From assembly GCF_016808335.1 (NCBI RefSeq), contig NC_053144.1, forward strand, positions 310,001 to 374,000: a stretch of 64,000 nucleotides of DNA. Direction: 5' to 3'. This stretch comes from Panicum virgatum. Its lineage: Eukaryota; Streptophyta; Magnoliopsida; Poales; Poaceae. The notes under the pieces were generated by a model. The model had not been told where the DNA came from, searched no databases, and saw only the letters and a program-made list of their open reading frames with translations. Each line of letters opens with the position of its first letter. Within the stretch, counting starts at the first letter, position 1. Positions 35,312 to 45,104 of the stretch are shown here, in pieces. The translations under genes were made by a program, and so were the position numbers.

Positions 35312-36040
35312 ATGTATGGTGAGCGCATGAGCAGCCAGATGAGCATGAGCTCCGGCGGGTCTCCGCCGGCTGTGCAGGTGCAGCTCAGCACCGGCATCGT
35401 CGGGTTCCTCGCCCGGCGTGCCATGTCGTCGACGCAGAGGTCCATGTCTTGTTCCCAGCAACAGGAGCGTCCCCTGGACTCGCCCGGCTCCTCCTCCTCC
35501 TCCGTCGGCTCGGCGCCGTGGAGCAGTACTAGTGCCACCGCCCTTGAAGTTGAGCTTGAGCAGCGGCCACCGGAGTCGGAGGAGGAGCGAGCCGTGTACC
35601 GCGGGGTGCGCAAGCGGCCGTGGGGCAAGTTCGCGGCGGAGATCCGGGACTCGACGCGCAACGGCGTGCGCGTGTGGCTGGGCACCTTCGACAGCGCGGA
35701 GGCTGCGGCGCTGGCGTACGACCAGGCGGCGTTCGCCATGCGGGGCGCGGCGGCGGTGCTCAACTTCCCCGTGGAGCGGGTCCGGCAGTCGCTGGAGGGG
35801 ATGGGCATGCTGGAGGCGTGCGGCGGTGGGGGGTCGCCCTCGCCGGTGGTGGCGCTGAAGCGGCGGCATTCCAATTCGATGCGGGTGCGGCAGCCGGCGA
35901 GGCGCAGGGGCAGGAGCAGAGGCGAGGTGATGGAGCTGGAGGACCTGGGAACAGAGTACCTGGAGGCGCTGCTGGGCGCCACCGCCGCAGAGGAGCAGAC
36001 GGAGACCAGCAGCTGGTGCCGGAGCCACCACTCTGTCTGA
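35312..36040 (+). CDS. AP2/ERF transcription factor, group IX
   Basis: This intronless frame of 242 residues carries one AP2 DNA-binding domain at about 96-153. It opens [18 protein letters not shown], and the A and D of the ERF type are present ([10 protein letters not shown]...[12 protein letters not shown]), which predicts binding to GCC-box promoters. The C-terminus ends in an acidic leucine-rich motif, [14 protein letters not shown] (about 208-221), typical of the activation motif of group IX ERFs, which act in ethylene, jasmonate and defence responses. A basic stretch KRRH...[11 protein letters not shown] (183-203) may aid nuclear import. The start is uncertain: 35312 is the first ATG, but the TATA position favours 35327 (five residues shorter). 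It is the only gene between two transposon-rich regions and looks intact. Confidence 0.93.
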   Translation: MYGERMSSQMSMSSGGSPPAVQVQLSTGIVGFLARRAMSSTQRSMSCSQQQERPLDSPGSSSSSVGSAPWSSTSATALEVELEQRPPESEEERAVYRGVRKRPWGKFAAEIRDSTRNGVRVWLGTFDSAEAAALAYDQAAFAMRGAAAVLNFPVERVRQSLEGMGMLEACGGGGSPSPVVALKRRHSNSMRVRQPARRRGRSRGEVMELEDLGTEYLEALLGATAAEEQTETSSWCRSHHSV

Positions 36041-36739
36041 TGCTGCTCTGACGATTGGCACCCAACTAAACACGTTTTGATTTGATTGTTCTTCGCCATT
36101 ACAGACACTAGTATCTAGATTGAGAAATGATGACGAAAATGAACAGAAGCAAGTTTGATTTGATATCCTCGACTAGTCGTGCGTGGTCATTCATTCAGAA
36201 TATTTTCATGTAACGTGAGTGATAGATAGGTCCATGGACCCTGCTGACTAGACTTGCGCAAAGAAACAACCATCTATCCTGCCTGCTGCATTCCTGGAAT
36301 TGCTGAACATTTTCATGAGTGACCGAATCCACATCCACACAACACAAGACCATTCCATCCCCTGCCGGGATCACCATCTATCTACTCCTAACTCCTATAT
36401 TTTCTACCCAAATACAGCAAGTACTTGGCTCCTACAGGAAAGCACAGCGTGCTGCCACCATCTACCAACATTCCCAGAAACTGACATAATACTAGCAAGC
36501 TGGACCAAATGCCATGACATGCATACCAGTATGTTTGTTTTACACTACAAGGATGGAAGCGAGTTACTCCTCGGCCTGGTCAGCTTCTGCCAACTGGTTG
36601 CCCTCCTCCTCTCTCGCTCACGCTTAATTGCTTCAGTTCCCTCAGTGCCACTGCAACAAGCTAACCACACACGCACATATATATATAAACAGCTAGTTTT
36701 GCATATCCACTCAAATCCATGACAATATAGGGGCCCAAG
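36041..36739. other. ERF 3' flank and possible terminal exon of the minus-strand gene
   Basis: The first part is the ERF 3' UTR. On the minus strand a splice acceptor followed by a lysine/arginine-rich frame ending at a stop lies near 36560-36650. It could be the last exon of the unrecognised gene at 36740-37591, because that gene's last recognised exon has a donor-like GTAAGA at its end. This is a weak inference. Confidence 0.3.
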
Positions 36740-37591
36740 TCAAATTCTTACCCTATTGGAAGGAAGCTCCGATCCATATTCTAGTCTCGGACGCCTCAGA
36801 GACTCGGCATCCGGGTTCTGCGAGTAGGCTGCAGTGCTCCCCTGGCCCTGGGCAGTAGATGGCAGCAGATTACCATTACCTGAGCATTGCTCTCGCACAT
36901 GACTAGTACTAGTAGCGGCGGCATTGTGATCCTTGTTTGAGAACTGAGTAGCTGCCGCTCGAGCCCCGGCTATGGCTGCGGTAACACTCGGGGACTTTTG
37001 TAGCGCGGACTTGGGAGCATCAATGAATGTGAGGGATCCTGGCTTGAGAGAGAAGCCATCTCTTGGATCAGGAAGAGGGAACTTGACGGGCAGCGGACCT
37101 TGAATGGGTGTAAGGCCCCTCACAGCCCCATCATAAATCTGTTACATGACATTCCTTCCAGAGTTATGGAGAAATTATATAGCAGGGACTAGCTGTTTGT
37201 GCACGCTGACCAGAACTGAGCTTACCCTTCTTTCTAAATTGTAGACACCCTGGTAACCACGCATCTCGAAGGGAACCACCAGCTTCTGCATGGGTCCATG
37301 TATCATACGTACTGAGTTGTTGCTACAGTAGCTAGTAGATGCAAGTGGGTACCCAATAGGATTTCTTTGTCGGCTAATTAATTACGATGGCATACCACTT
37401 TAATTCATTTCTCCTCCAAAATTAATTAGGTAGGATAACATTTAGTTTCAATTTATTAACTTTTTAGGTAGACCTGATAACCTAAGATAAATATAACTTG
37501 CATCCTAGTGTCAGGAAGACAAAGTGAGCAAGTCACTCACCTGTGGATTCTCACAAAGCCAGCAAAAGTCAGTCCGCCCTTCAAGTCTCAC
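36740..37591 (-). pseudogene. 3' exons of an unrecognised plant gene, 5' part missing
   Basis: Three exons with good splice sites join in frame: 37591-37541 (17 codons, including CWLCENPQ), 37285-37226 (20 codons, KLVVPFEMRGYQGVYNLERR) and 37138 downward (IYDGAVRGLTPIQGPLPVKF onward, serine/alanine-rich tail). The last frame either stops at 36742-36740 or is spliced at the GTAAGA near 36753. I do not recognise the family and assign no function. The exon phases and codon quality look like a real gene. Upstream on the minus strand one meets the MULE and then a different gene, so a promoter and start are not visible. It may have been truncated by the MULE, or its 5' exons may be unrecognised. 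Confidence 0.45.
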
Positions 37592-38089
37592 CTGCATCAG
37601 CATTTGAGAAGACAGATCGATGTTGGTTGGGAAAATTGGATCTATACCATTAAAAGGTTCAAAGTTTAGAAAAATACATTGAAAGTTCGAAGTATAGAAA
37701 ACTACCACCCAAAAAGTGTTCCGTTGTTGATTTCTAGCATTGGCGTTAGCTGCTCCGTTAGCTGCTGATTAAAAAAAAGAAAATCACAAAACCCACCCCC
37801 AACCCACGCACGCAGCCCACCCCAGGCCCAAAGCAGGCAGACACGCATCCCCTAGAGGAACACACGCACGCCCAGGGAGGAGCGCGACCACCAAGCTGGC
37901 GGCGGCGTGCCTCCCAGCGGCGCGCGCCCCCGGCACAGCAGCTCCGCAGGCTCTCCTTTCCCTCTTGTTTTCTGCTGTTCATCTCCTTCTCGTGCTTTGT
38001 CTAAACTCTACCTTTTTTTTTGAAAATATAAACCCTAGATTTTAAGGATTCTGTAGTGCTGGGATAAGGAATCGTGGATTTGAGTAGGG

Positions 38090-41000
38090 ATGGATGCTAC
38101 TGAAGTTCCAGAAGGGTAATCCCCTCTCACCCGCTTTGGATTCTTCGAATTTGTAATTATTTTGCTGGTATTTATATCTGTTCCATATGTTTGTGGCTTG
38201 CATATTGTAGGATTGATCCAAAGAATGCTTGTAAAATAGAGGTCAATGCCAACTCATACTTCAGCACTAGAGATGGTAAGAAGGTGTACAATCGGGGTCG
38301 GATCATAAGATGGATTGTTGATTCGGAACAATATGCAGTCATTGATCTCGAGAAGGATATTATTAGAGAAGGATATTTCTGGGACAACAACCAAAGGGCA
38401 AATTTCTGGGTTGTAACAGGGCCCCATTTGACATGCAAGTTAACTTCAGATGGTCAGCTTCTTAACTTGCAATGTAGATGAGCCAACTGGAGTAGACGAA
38501 GAGTGGAGGTACTTCAACAATGTAGATTCTGCTATTCATGATGCACAGCCAGTAGAAAATATTGAAGAAGAGTTGCAGAAAAGGAAGAGGACAAGGATTA
38601 TTCCAGAATTTGATACTGAATGTGTTCCTGATAATGAGGCTGCTATGGTAGATGATTACAATGTTCCTCACACAATTCATGATAAAGAGAATCCAGTCAT
38701 TAAGGAAGGAGACACGTTTGGAGATAAGGAAGAGTTTATCTCGACTATGAGAACATATGCCATAAAGAATGAGTTTGAGACTAGGGTTGAACATAGTGAC
38801 AGAGAAAGATACAGGGCAAGATGTGGAGATGAAAACTGCGGTTGCAGAGTTTTTGCAAAGAAACTTCATGGTGGCAACACATTCATGGTGGTCAAACTCT
38901 CAAAATTGACTGATCACACTTGTTCTTCATGGTACTTGGGAGGAGAGCTTCACAATGTTATGGAGATTCAAAGCAGCTCTAGAAGAAACTTGCCCAGGAA
39001 GCATTGTTGAGATTGATTGCAAGAAGATCAATGAAAAAATGCACTTTTCAAGAATGTTTGTGTGCATTAAAGCATGTGTTGATGGTTTTTTGTCTGGATG
39101 CAGACCATATCTTGGCATTGATTCTACTCACTTGACTGGAAAGTATAATGGGTAATTAGCTACAGCAACTGCCATTGATGGACATAACAGGATGTATCCA
39201 GTTGCATATGGGATTTTTGGGAAGGAAACAAATGCCAATTGGGCCTGGTTCATGGGCAACCTGAAGAAAGCAATTGGCACTTTACCACCTGGGTTAACAA
39301 TCCACACTGATGCTTGTAAAGGATTAGCATATGCTGTCAATAAAGTATTCAAAGGTGAGGTAGAGCACCGTGAGTGTTTTAGACACCTGATGGCTAATTT
39401 TAGAACAAAGTACAAAGGTGAGGTGCTGAAGTACATGTGGCCTTGTGCATGGGCATGTACAACTCGTAGGCATGATGCATTGATGGAGAAAATTGCAACT
39501 TCTTGTCCTAAAGCAATAGCCTTTCTAAACAATCATCACAAGCTGATATGGAGCAGATCTAAATTCTCCAAATAATGCAAAGTTGATTATGTTAACAATA
39601 ACATATCAGAATGCTTCAACAATTGGATTAAGGATTACAAAGACCTTCCGGTGGTTGATCTCATGGATAAGATTAGAGAGAAAATAATGGAGAAGATCTA
39701 CACATGGCAAGAGATAGCCAATAAACTTCAAGGGCGCATCCTTCCTAGCGTGATACATGAGTTGAACATGAAGAGCCGAGGGTTGCACTATGATATCAAG
39801 AAAAGTGGCCCAGTGTCAGCTGAAATATCAGGAACAACAAATGAAGGGAAGACTTGGAGGTATGGAGTTGACCTTGCAAAAAGAGAATGTGGCTGTGGAC
39901 AATGGGAGGTGTCAGGAAAGCCATGTACTCATGCCATATACTTATTTGGAAAAGTTAGACAACTAAACATTGAGGACTTTGTGCATGACTACTATTCAGT
40001 GGAGAGATTCAAGGTGGCTTATCAATTTCAGATTACTCCAATGAATGACAAGTCTGAATGGCCAAAGGTTGATTTAGGATTTGAAATGATTCCCCCGCCA
40101 TTGCAAAGGGCTGCTGGGAGACCAAGAAAACAAAGAATCAAGGCTAGTGGAGAGCCAGGAAAAAGAGGACCATATCAATGCAAAAGGTGCTTTCAGTTTG
40201 GACATATAGAGAAAAGTTGTAACGCTACTCAAGCTGAATTAGAGCAAGAGCTTCCACCACCTCGTCCAAAAAAAGGGAAAAAGCCAAGGTAAATGCAGTA
40301 ATATCTTCCTTTCTTATATATGCTGCAATACTCAGAAACACGGACACGGCAGGTTACGTGCGCATCCCGTGTCGGATACGTATCCGATACGGATACGGCC
40401 GGGATACGGCAGGGATACGTATCCACGGCGTGTCCGCGTATCCCTGCTTATTTGGGCCGGAAACTAACGAATGGATACGTCTCGGCCCAGTTCGGATACG
40501 GCCCAGCCCAACTTACCACCATCCCATTCTCTTTTGACCTGCTCCCGACCCCCTCCCACGCGCAGAGTCCGCAAGCTGCCGCCGCCCGCACGCGGCGTCC
40601 AGGTCCCCGACTCCCCCACGCGGCGTCCAGATCCGCCGCCCGCCGGCAACCAGCCTCCGCCCTCGCCGGCGACGAGGAGCGCCCCCGCGACGGCGACGAG
40701 GAGCGCCCCCGCGACGGCGACGAGCCCCCGCGTCCCGCGACGGCGATGAAGAGCTGCGCCCGCGACCCTTCGAGATCCAGCAACGGCGAGCCCTGGCCGG
40801 CTGTCCGCCCGAGGAGTGGAACTGTGGAAGACGCGCATGCCTGATGTCTTGGCGCGCGACAACAGCGTTGCGTCCACCGCGGCGGCCGGATGGTTAGGGG
40901 CGCGGCAGCAGCAGCACCTCCTCTGCCGACCAGGTAGCTTGCCGGCTCCCTTTCCCAGTTTCCCTCTCCCTTTCCTTTCCAATTTCTATAAATCCCTCTT

Positions 41001-41898
41001 TCCCCGTAGACAGTAGATGAGTAGATAGTAGATTAATACAATCATGCCTTTGCTTTTCTTTTCCGGTAGATGCCTTCATGGAGGACAACAAGCTCAAGCA
41101 GTGGTAGTGCTAGTATAGGATCTGCATCCTCAACACCTACTGATATTAGAGCTCCCCTGTGGGATCATGTCACAATATTGGAAAAGGCAAAATCAGGTGG
41201 AGGCAATACTTTATAGAAATGCAATTAGTCAATTACTGTCCAATGAGCAAAGCCACTAGCTATACTAGAGTTGAGGCTCACTTGCTGAAATTGAAAAACA
41301 GAGGAATTGCTCACTGATATGCTGCTAATATATTTCACATGCACTATATTAATAGTTGGTTTTTGTGTGCAAATTCTGGACTTGGAGGAGAAGGAGAACT
41401 CGAGAATGGACAATTGGACATCACAATTGGAGAATGGAGATGCTTCCGGTCTTTGCTTTGGCTGGTAACTGCTATTGCAAGGTAATTTACTACTTTCACA
41501 AATTTAATATGTGCCATTATTTATTTATTTTAAAAAATAGTAAAACGTATCCGCATATCGGGTTGTTTAGGAAATTGCCGTATCCGCGTATCCGTATCCT
41601 TCCGATACCGATACACGTATCCGTATCCGTATCCGTGCTGCATAGCTGCAATATGTTCCTTCACTAACTAATTCAATGTGTCCTTTGCAGGAAAAACAAA
41701 TCTGAAGCTGTTGAAACTTGCACAACGAAACCTGAGACAACCAAAACAGTTGTTGAATCCTCTCCAATGCCTCGTTCAAGCCCAGGTGTAACAACTAGAA
41801 GGATGTCTTCTCTCTCTCCAACTAGCCCTGGTGTAACAACACGAAAAATGGCTGCTATCTCACCTGGAGGGATCAATCGTAGGCTCATCATTGAGTAG
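38090..41898 (+). pseudogene. MULE transposase with SWIM and CCHC zinc fingers, two nonsense codons
   Basis: Exons: 38090-38115, then from 38211 to 40288 with interruptions, and 41691-41898. In order one sees an N-terminal MuDR-type region, a DNA-binding region with CGDENCGCRVFAKK, the DDE core (GIDSTHLTGKYNG, then HTDACKGLAYAV, then a later glutamate near VNNNISECFN), a SWIM zinc finger CGCGQWEVSGKPCTHA and a CX2CX4HX4C knuckle CKRCFQFGHIEKSC. The C-terminal exon is serine/threonine/proline-rich. TAA at 39153-39155 follows GKYNG where the same frame then continues with LATATAIDGHNRM; a second TAA is at 39573-39575. There is also a frame change near 38460-38480. Intact homologs cut and paste the element; this one cannot be made in full. 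Confidence 0.88.
40331..41645 (+). mobile_element. hAT-like element relic nested in the MULE transposase intron
   Basis: It is flanked by the 8-bp duplication CTGCAATA (40323-40330 and 41646-41653; nine bases match if the preceding G is counted), the length expected for hAT. The ends are imperfect inverted repeats rich in CACGGATACGG-type words; subterminal GGATACG/CGTATCC repeats crowd both ends (40370-40440 and 41575-41640). At 41070 an ATG opens a serine-rich frame leading into a BED zinc-finger relic: DIRAPLWDHVTILEKAK, a stop where a tryptophan is expected, then text readable as PMSKATSYTRVEAHLLKLKN after an 8-bp insertion. The transposase core is absent, so the element is a deletion derivative. 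Confidence 0.75.
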
Positions 41899-42206
41899 AT
41901 AAATGGGAAAATTGGATCATCACTGAGTTATTAAGCAAAATGCATATAGCTAGCCACGCGACAGGATCTGATCTGGGAACATACGTATAATTCTTGTTTG
42001 CTGGGACATACTACTGTATAATTCTTTTGTTGAAATGTCATTCTTGTTTATTATACATACATATAATAGAGTTATATTCCCTGTCAAACGATATACTATA
42101 CATGCATGCATATTAGTACTAGATAGTTAGTATATATACATTACATATATACCCGGCCGGCCGGCACAAATTAAAATCAAGAAAGAGAATTAATTATAAT
42201 ACGTAC

Positions 42207-42300
42207 CACCAGGGATGCCTGCAGGTACTCCAGCTTGGCCTTCTCCAGGCCCATGGAGACACGATCGGCTTTGTAGATGCGGAGCTGCGTGCCGCATATA

Positions 42301-42331
<31 letters not shown>

Positions 42332-44300
42332 CGTGCAGCAGCAACAACAATAATTAATCTACTAGTACTTACTGCTGGAGATGATCTGATGCCGCAGCAC
42401 AGCGCAAAGATAATGTTAGGCTCTGAACTCTTGAGTCCATACACTTCCCTCGCTGTTCTTCCACATCCACATCGCATTTCCACAATTCCTGCACTTGGTC
42501 TTTCCTTGTTATATACTATATATATACTTATGTTAATTAATACGTACATTTAATTTGCAGATAAGTAGCTAGCTAGCTAGATTAATAATTTGCAAATGCA
42601 TGCATGTAATCGACGATCACTCACTTGCTTCACACTTGACGGCTGCCTCAAGATGAAATTCTCGATCACCTAGCAGGTTGCAACCCACATCATATCCAAC
42701 TCCACCCAAAATTAACATATTTAGATATCCAATCCCACCTAACCCAATTAGTTAATTTCTCAACTCTAACCAACACGCCCCATTATAAGCGGGTAACCCA
42801 TAAAAACTCATGGGTTCTACTATGCAGAGAAATTTAGTGGTTCTACACTTAATATGGGGACCACATATATGTCTAGCCACACTACTTTGCATAGAGTATC
42901 TGTCAGTCATATTGACTCATCTCTAAAAATTTCAGTCAATTTCGATAAAATTTTATAGTATGAACACGAGATTTTAATTCTAGGGTCCGGCTCTTAATGT
43001 GGAGCCCACGTGTACTTCTAGCCACGCTGCTTTGCACAGAGTAGCTGCCAGTCGAACTGAATCATCTCCAACAAAGTTCAGTCAATTTCGATAAAAATTT
43101 ATAGTGTGAACGCGAGATTTTAATTCCAGGGTCCGGCTCTTCATGTGGGGCCCACAGATAGTTCTAGCCACACTGCTTTGCACAAAATAGCTGCCAGTCG
43201 TACTGAGTTATCTCCAACAAAATTCGGTCAATTTCGATAAAATTTTCTGATATAAACACGTAGTTTTAATTTCAGAGTCCAGCTCTCATGTGGAGCCCAC
43301 ATTTATATATAGTTATATTATTTTGTAAAAAGTATTCATTTCAACCCACCCCAACCCGCATCAACCCGCATTTATATAGAACCTGCCCCGACCCACCTCA
43401 TTAACTAATACAACTCATTTTAACTCATCCAAACACACTCCATTCAAAACCCACGCCATAAAACCCATTTCAACCCGGCTATCGGCGACCCGCGAGGACC
43501 GGAGCAGCCTGATGAAGATGCAGAGCAGGCACTTGACGATCCTCTCCGACAGCTTGTTGCCGGCCGCCTTTGGTGTTGGTGCTGGTGCTGGGTGTCGTCG
43601 TCCCTCCATCGAATGCCTGATGCTTCTTATTGGAACAAATTTGGGGCTGCTGCTGCTCATCGGCATGGCTGCTTCTTTGGGCGGCGGCGGGGTGGTCTTG
43701 ATCATGGCCATGTCCATGGCCTGGCTGATGAAGAACATGGACTTGATCTCCGGCGGCGCTGCTGCTGCTGCTCTGCTGCCTCCTCCTCCCTGCCTCATGG
43801 CCTGGATCTGGCCCTCGAGCCTGGCGATCTCTTCCTCGGCGAGCAGCTCCTTGGCCTTGGTTGGGATGAAGGCCGGGATGGTGAGGAGGGCGGAGCGCGC
43901 GGAGCTGGGCTGCAGAGCTCGCTCCAGGATTTGGTGCACCGTCTCCTCGTTGCACAGCTGCTGCTTCAGCTCGGCGACCTCCTGCTCCAGAGCTTGCCGC
44001 CGGCGCTGCTGCATCATGGCGCTGCCCCGAGTCCGCTGAGACTGCAACAGCCGCCCGCCCAGATTATTATTATTATTATTGCGAAAATTAATTAACTATT
44101 CCTTCTTCTTATATATTTTAAAAAAATTAATTAATACTAGCTACTACTAGTATTTATATATATGTACACTAGTGATTAATAATTAGTAATGCACTCACCA
44201 CAGGCGTCGGACGGTGGTCGGCGGCGACGGACGACGAGTCATCAGACGGCAAGTTATGATGATGGCCCTGCTGCGACACCCGGGCCACCACGTACTCCAT
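42207..44300 (-). pseudogene. MIP1-leucine-zipper/DUF547 protein gene with lost exons and a frameshift
   Basis: Exon 1 (44300-44199, 34 codons from ATG) and exon 2 (44041-43490, 184 codons) encode the N-terminal coiled coil of the family, ALEQEVAELKQQL, then LTIPAFIPTKAKELLAEEEI, then LSERIVKCLLCIFIRLLRSS. Three short later exons match the C-terminal half of DUF547: 42669-42625 (VIENFILRQPSSVKQ), 42488-42373 (SSEPNIIFALCCGIRSSPA) and 42284-42207 (LRIYKADRVSMGLEKAKLEY). The exons that normally encode the middle of DUF547 are absent; the gap 42670-43489 holds tandem repeats. Exon 42488-42373 is 116 nt and changes frame after WKCDVDVEEQ, consistent with a 1-bp loss. The family's final exon was not found. 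Members are plant proteins of poorly known function; this copy is probably dead. Confidence 0.75.
42851..43300. repeat. Tandem repeat of about 145 bp, three copies plus a partial one
   Basis: Diverged copies start near 42851, 42996, 43142 and 43287 (partial). Each contains TTCTAGCCACACTGCTTTGCA-like, GTCAATTTCGATAAAA and AGGGTCCGGCTCTT-like words. The array lies exactly where central exons of the DUF547 gene would be expected. Confidence 0.85.
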
Positions 44301-45104
44301 TAACGTAACGCTCGGATGGAGGAGGAGGAGGATTCAGCATGCGGCTGCAGCAGGCCAGGGGAGGATCGGAGGAGGCAGGTTACATTATATTGTTGGGGGA
44401 TCCATCGGGCGATGATCGAACAACTGATGAACAAGCTAGCAGCTGTAGTGAAGAAAGAAATAGTATTTGGTTGGGAGGGAGCTGTCGGCCGGCGGTGTTG
44501 GTACCTGCCTTGCAAATTTGCAATGCATTCGTGTCGTGAATCCAGCCATGGCAGCAGAGGCAGATCCATCGAGTAACCGTTACGCACGTTAGGTTGGTTC
44601 TAATAGTTGTTTGCTTCACCTTCACACCCAACCCAACGCAAGGAGAGGAGAGGAGAGATCATCATATCCAGGAAGAAAGAGGGTCCGCCTACCGCCACCA
44701 CTACTACCAAAGAGCGAGCGAGCGACCAACCACTCAAAACTGAAAAGTGTAGCTGCTGCTGCTGCTTTTGAGTTGAGTTTTGTCTTGCCTTGTAATCTAA
44801 TCTAGACAATTACACGCTGCTAGTGCTAGCTAACCCAATAAAGGAAATGCATGCTCTACCAGTACCAGCCATGCCATCATATGGAGTATATATCTTGTTG
44901 AGTGCAACCCAAGGAGTGGAGTGGAGCTAGCTAAAAGCGCGGCAATCAACTACTTATCACTTGAAGAAAACTGCTAATAGCTTTCCATCATCCCACCCCA
45001 GTTAACACACCACACTGATGTGGTGAAATAAAGAAAGAGACAAGGACAGCGCCATCAATAAAACAAAAGGATCGGATGATGTATGACTTTTAATTTTATT
45101 GCTC
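44301..45104. other. Upstream flank of the DUF547 pseudogene
   Basis: This contains the former promoter and 5' UTR of the minus-strand gene and then spacer DNA. A purine-rich AGGAG repeat lies near 44640-44660 and a CTGCTG run near 44753-44766. No gene is seen. Confidence 0.4.

Larger units (their letters stand above)
37628..41918 (+). mobile_element. MULE-type DNA transposon (dead), interrupted by a hAT relic
   Basis: The coding interior (38090-41898) is a Mutator-like transposase gene. The outer ends were not resolved: no terminal inverted repeats or 9-bp target duplication could be matched. A 15-bp direct repeat TGGGAAAATTGGATC at 37628-37642 and 41904-41918 brackets the coding part, and I use it as provisional limits only. 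The element lies between minus-strand exons of two broken host genes. Confidence 0.6.

Noticed and set aside
36740..37591. These exons as the C-terminus of the DUF547 gene
   Set aside because: The usual DUF547 ending does not resemble them, so they were kept as a separate, unnamed gene fragment.
40448..40982. GC-rich open frames of 90-170 codons in the hAT relic
   Set aside because: Repetitive arginine/proline-rich text in several frames; the only recognisable protein trace in the element is the BED finger further on.
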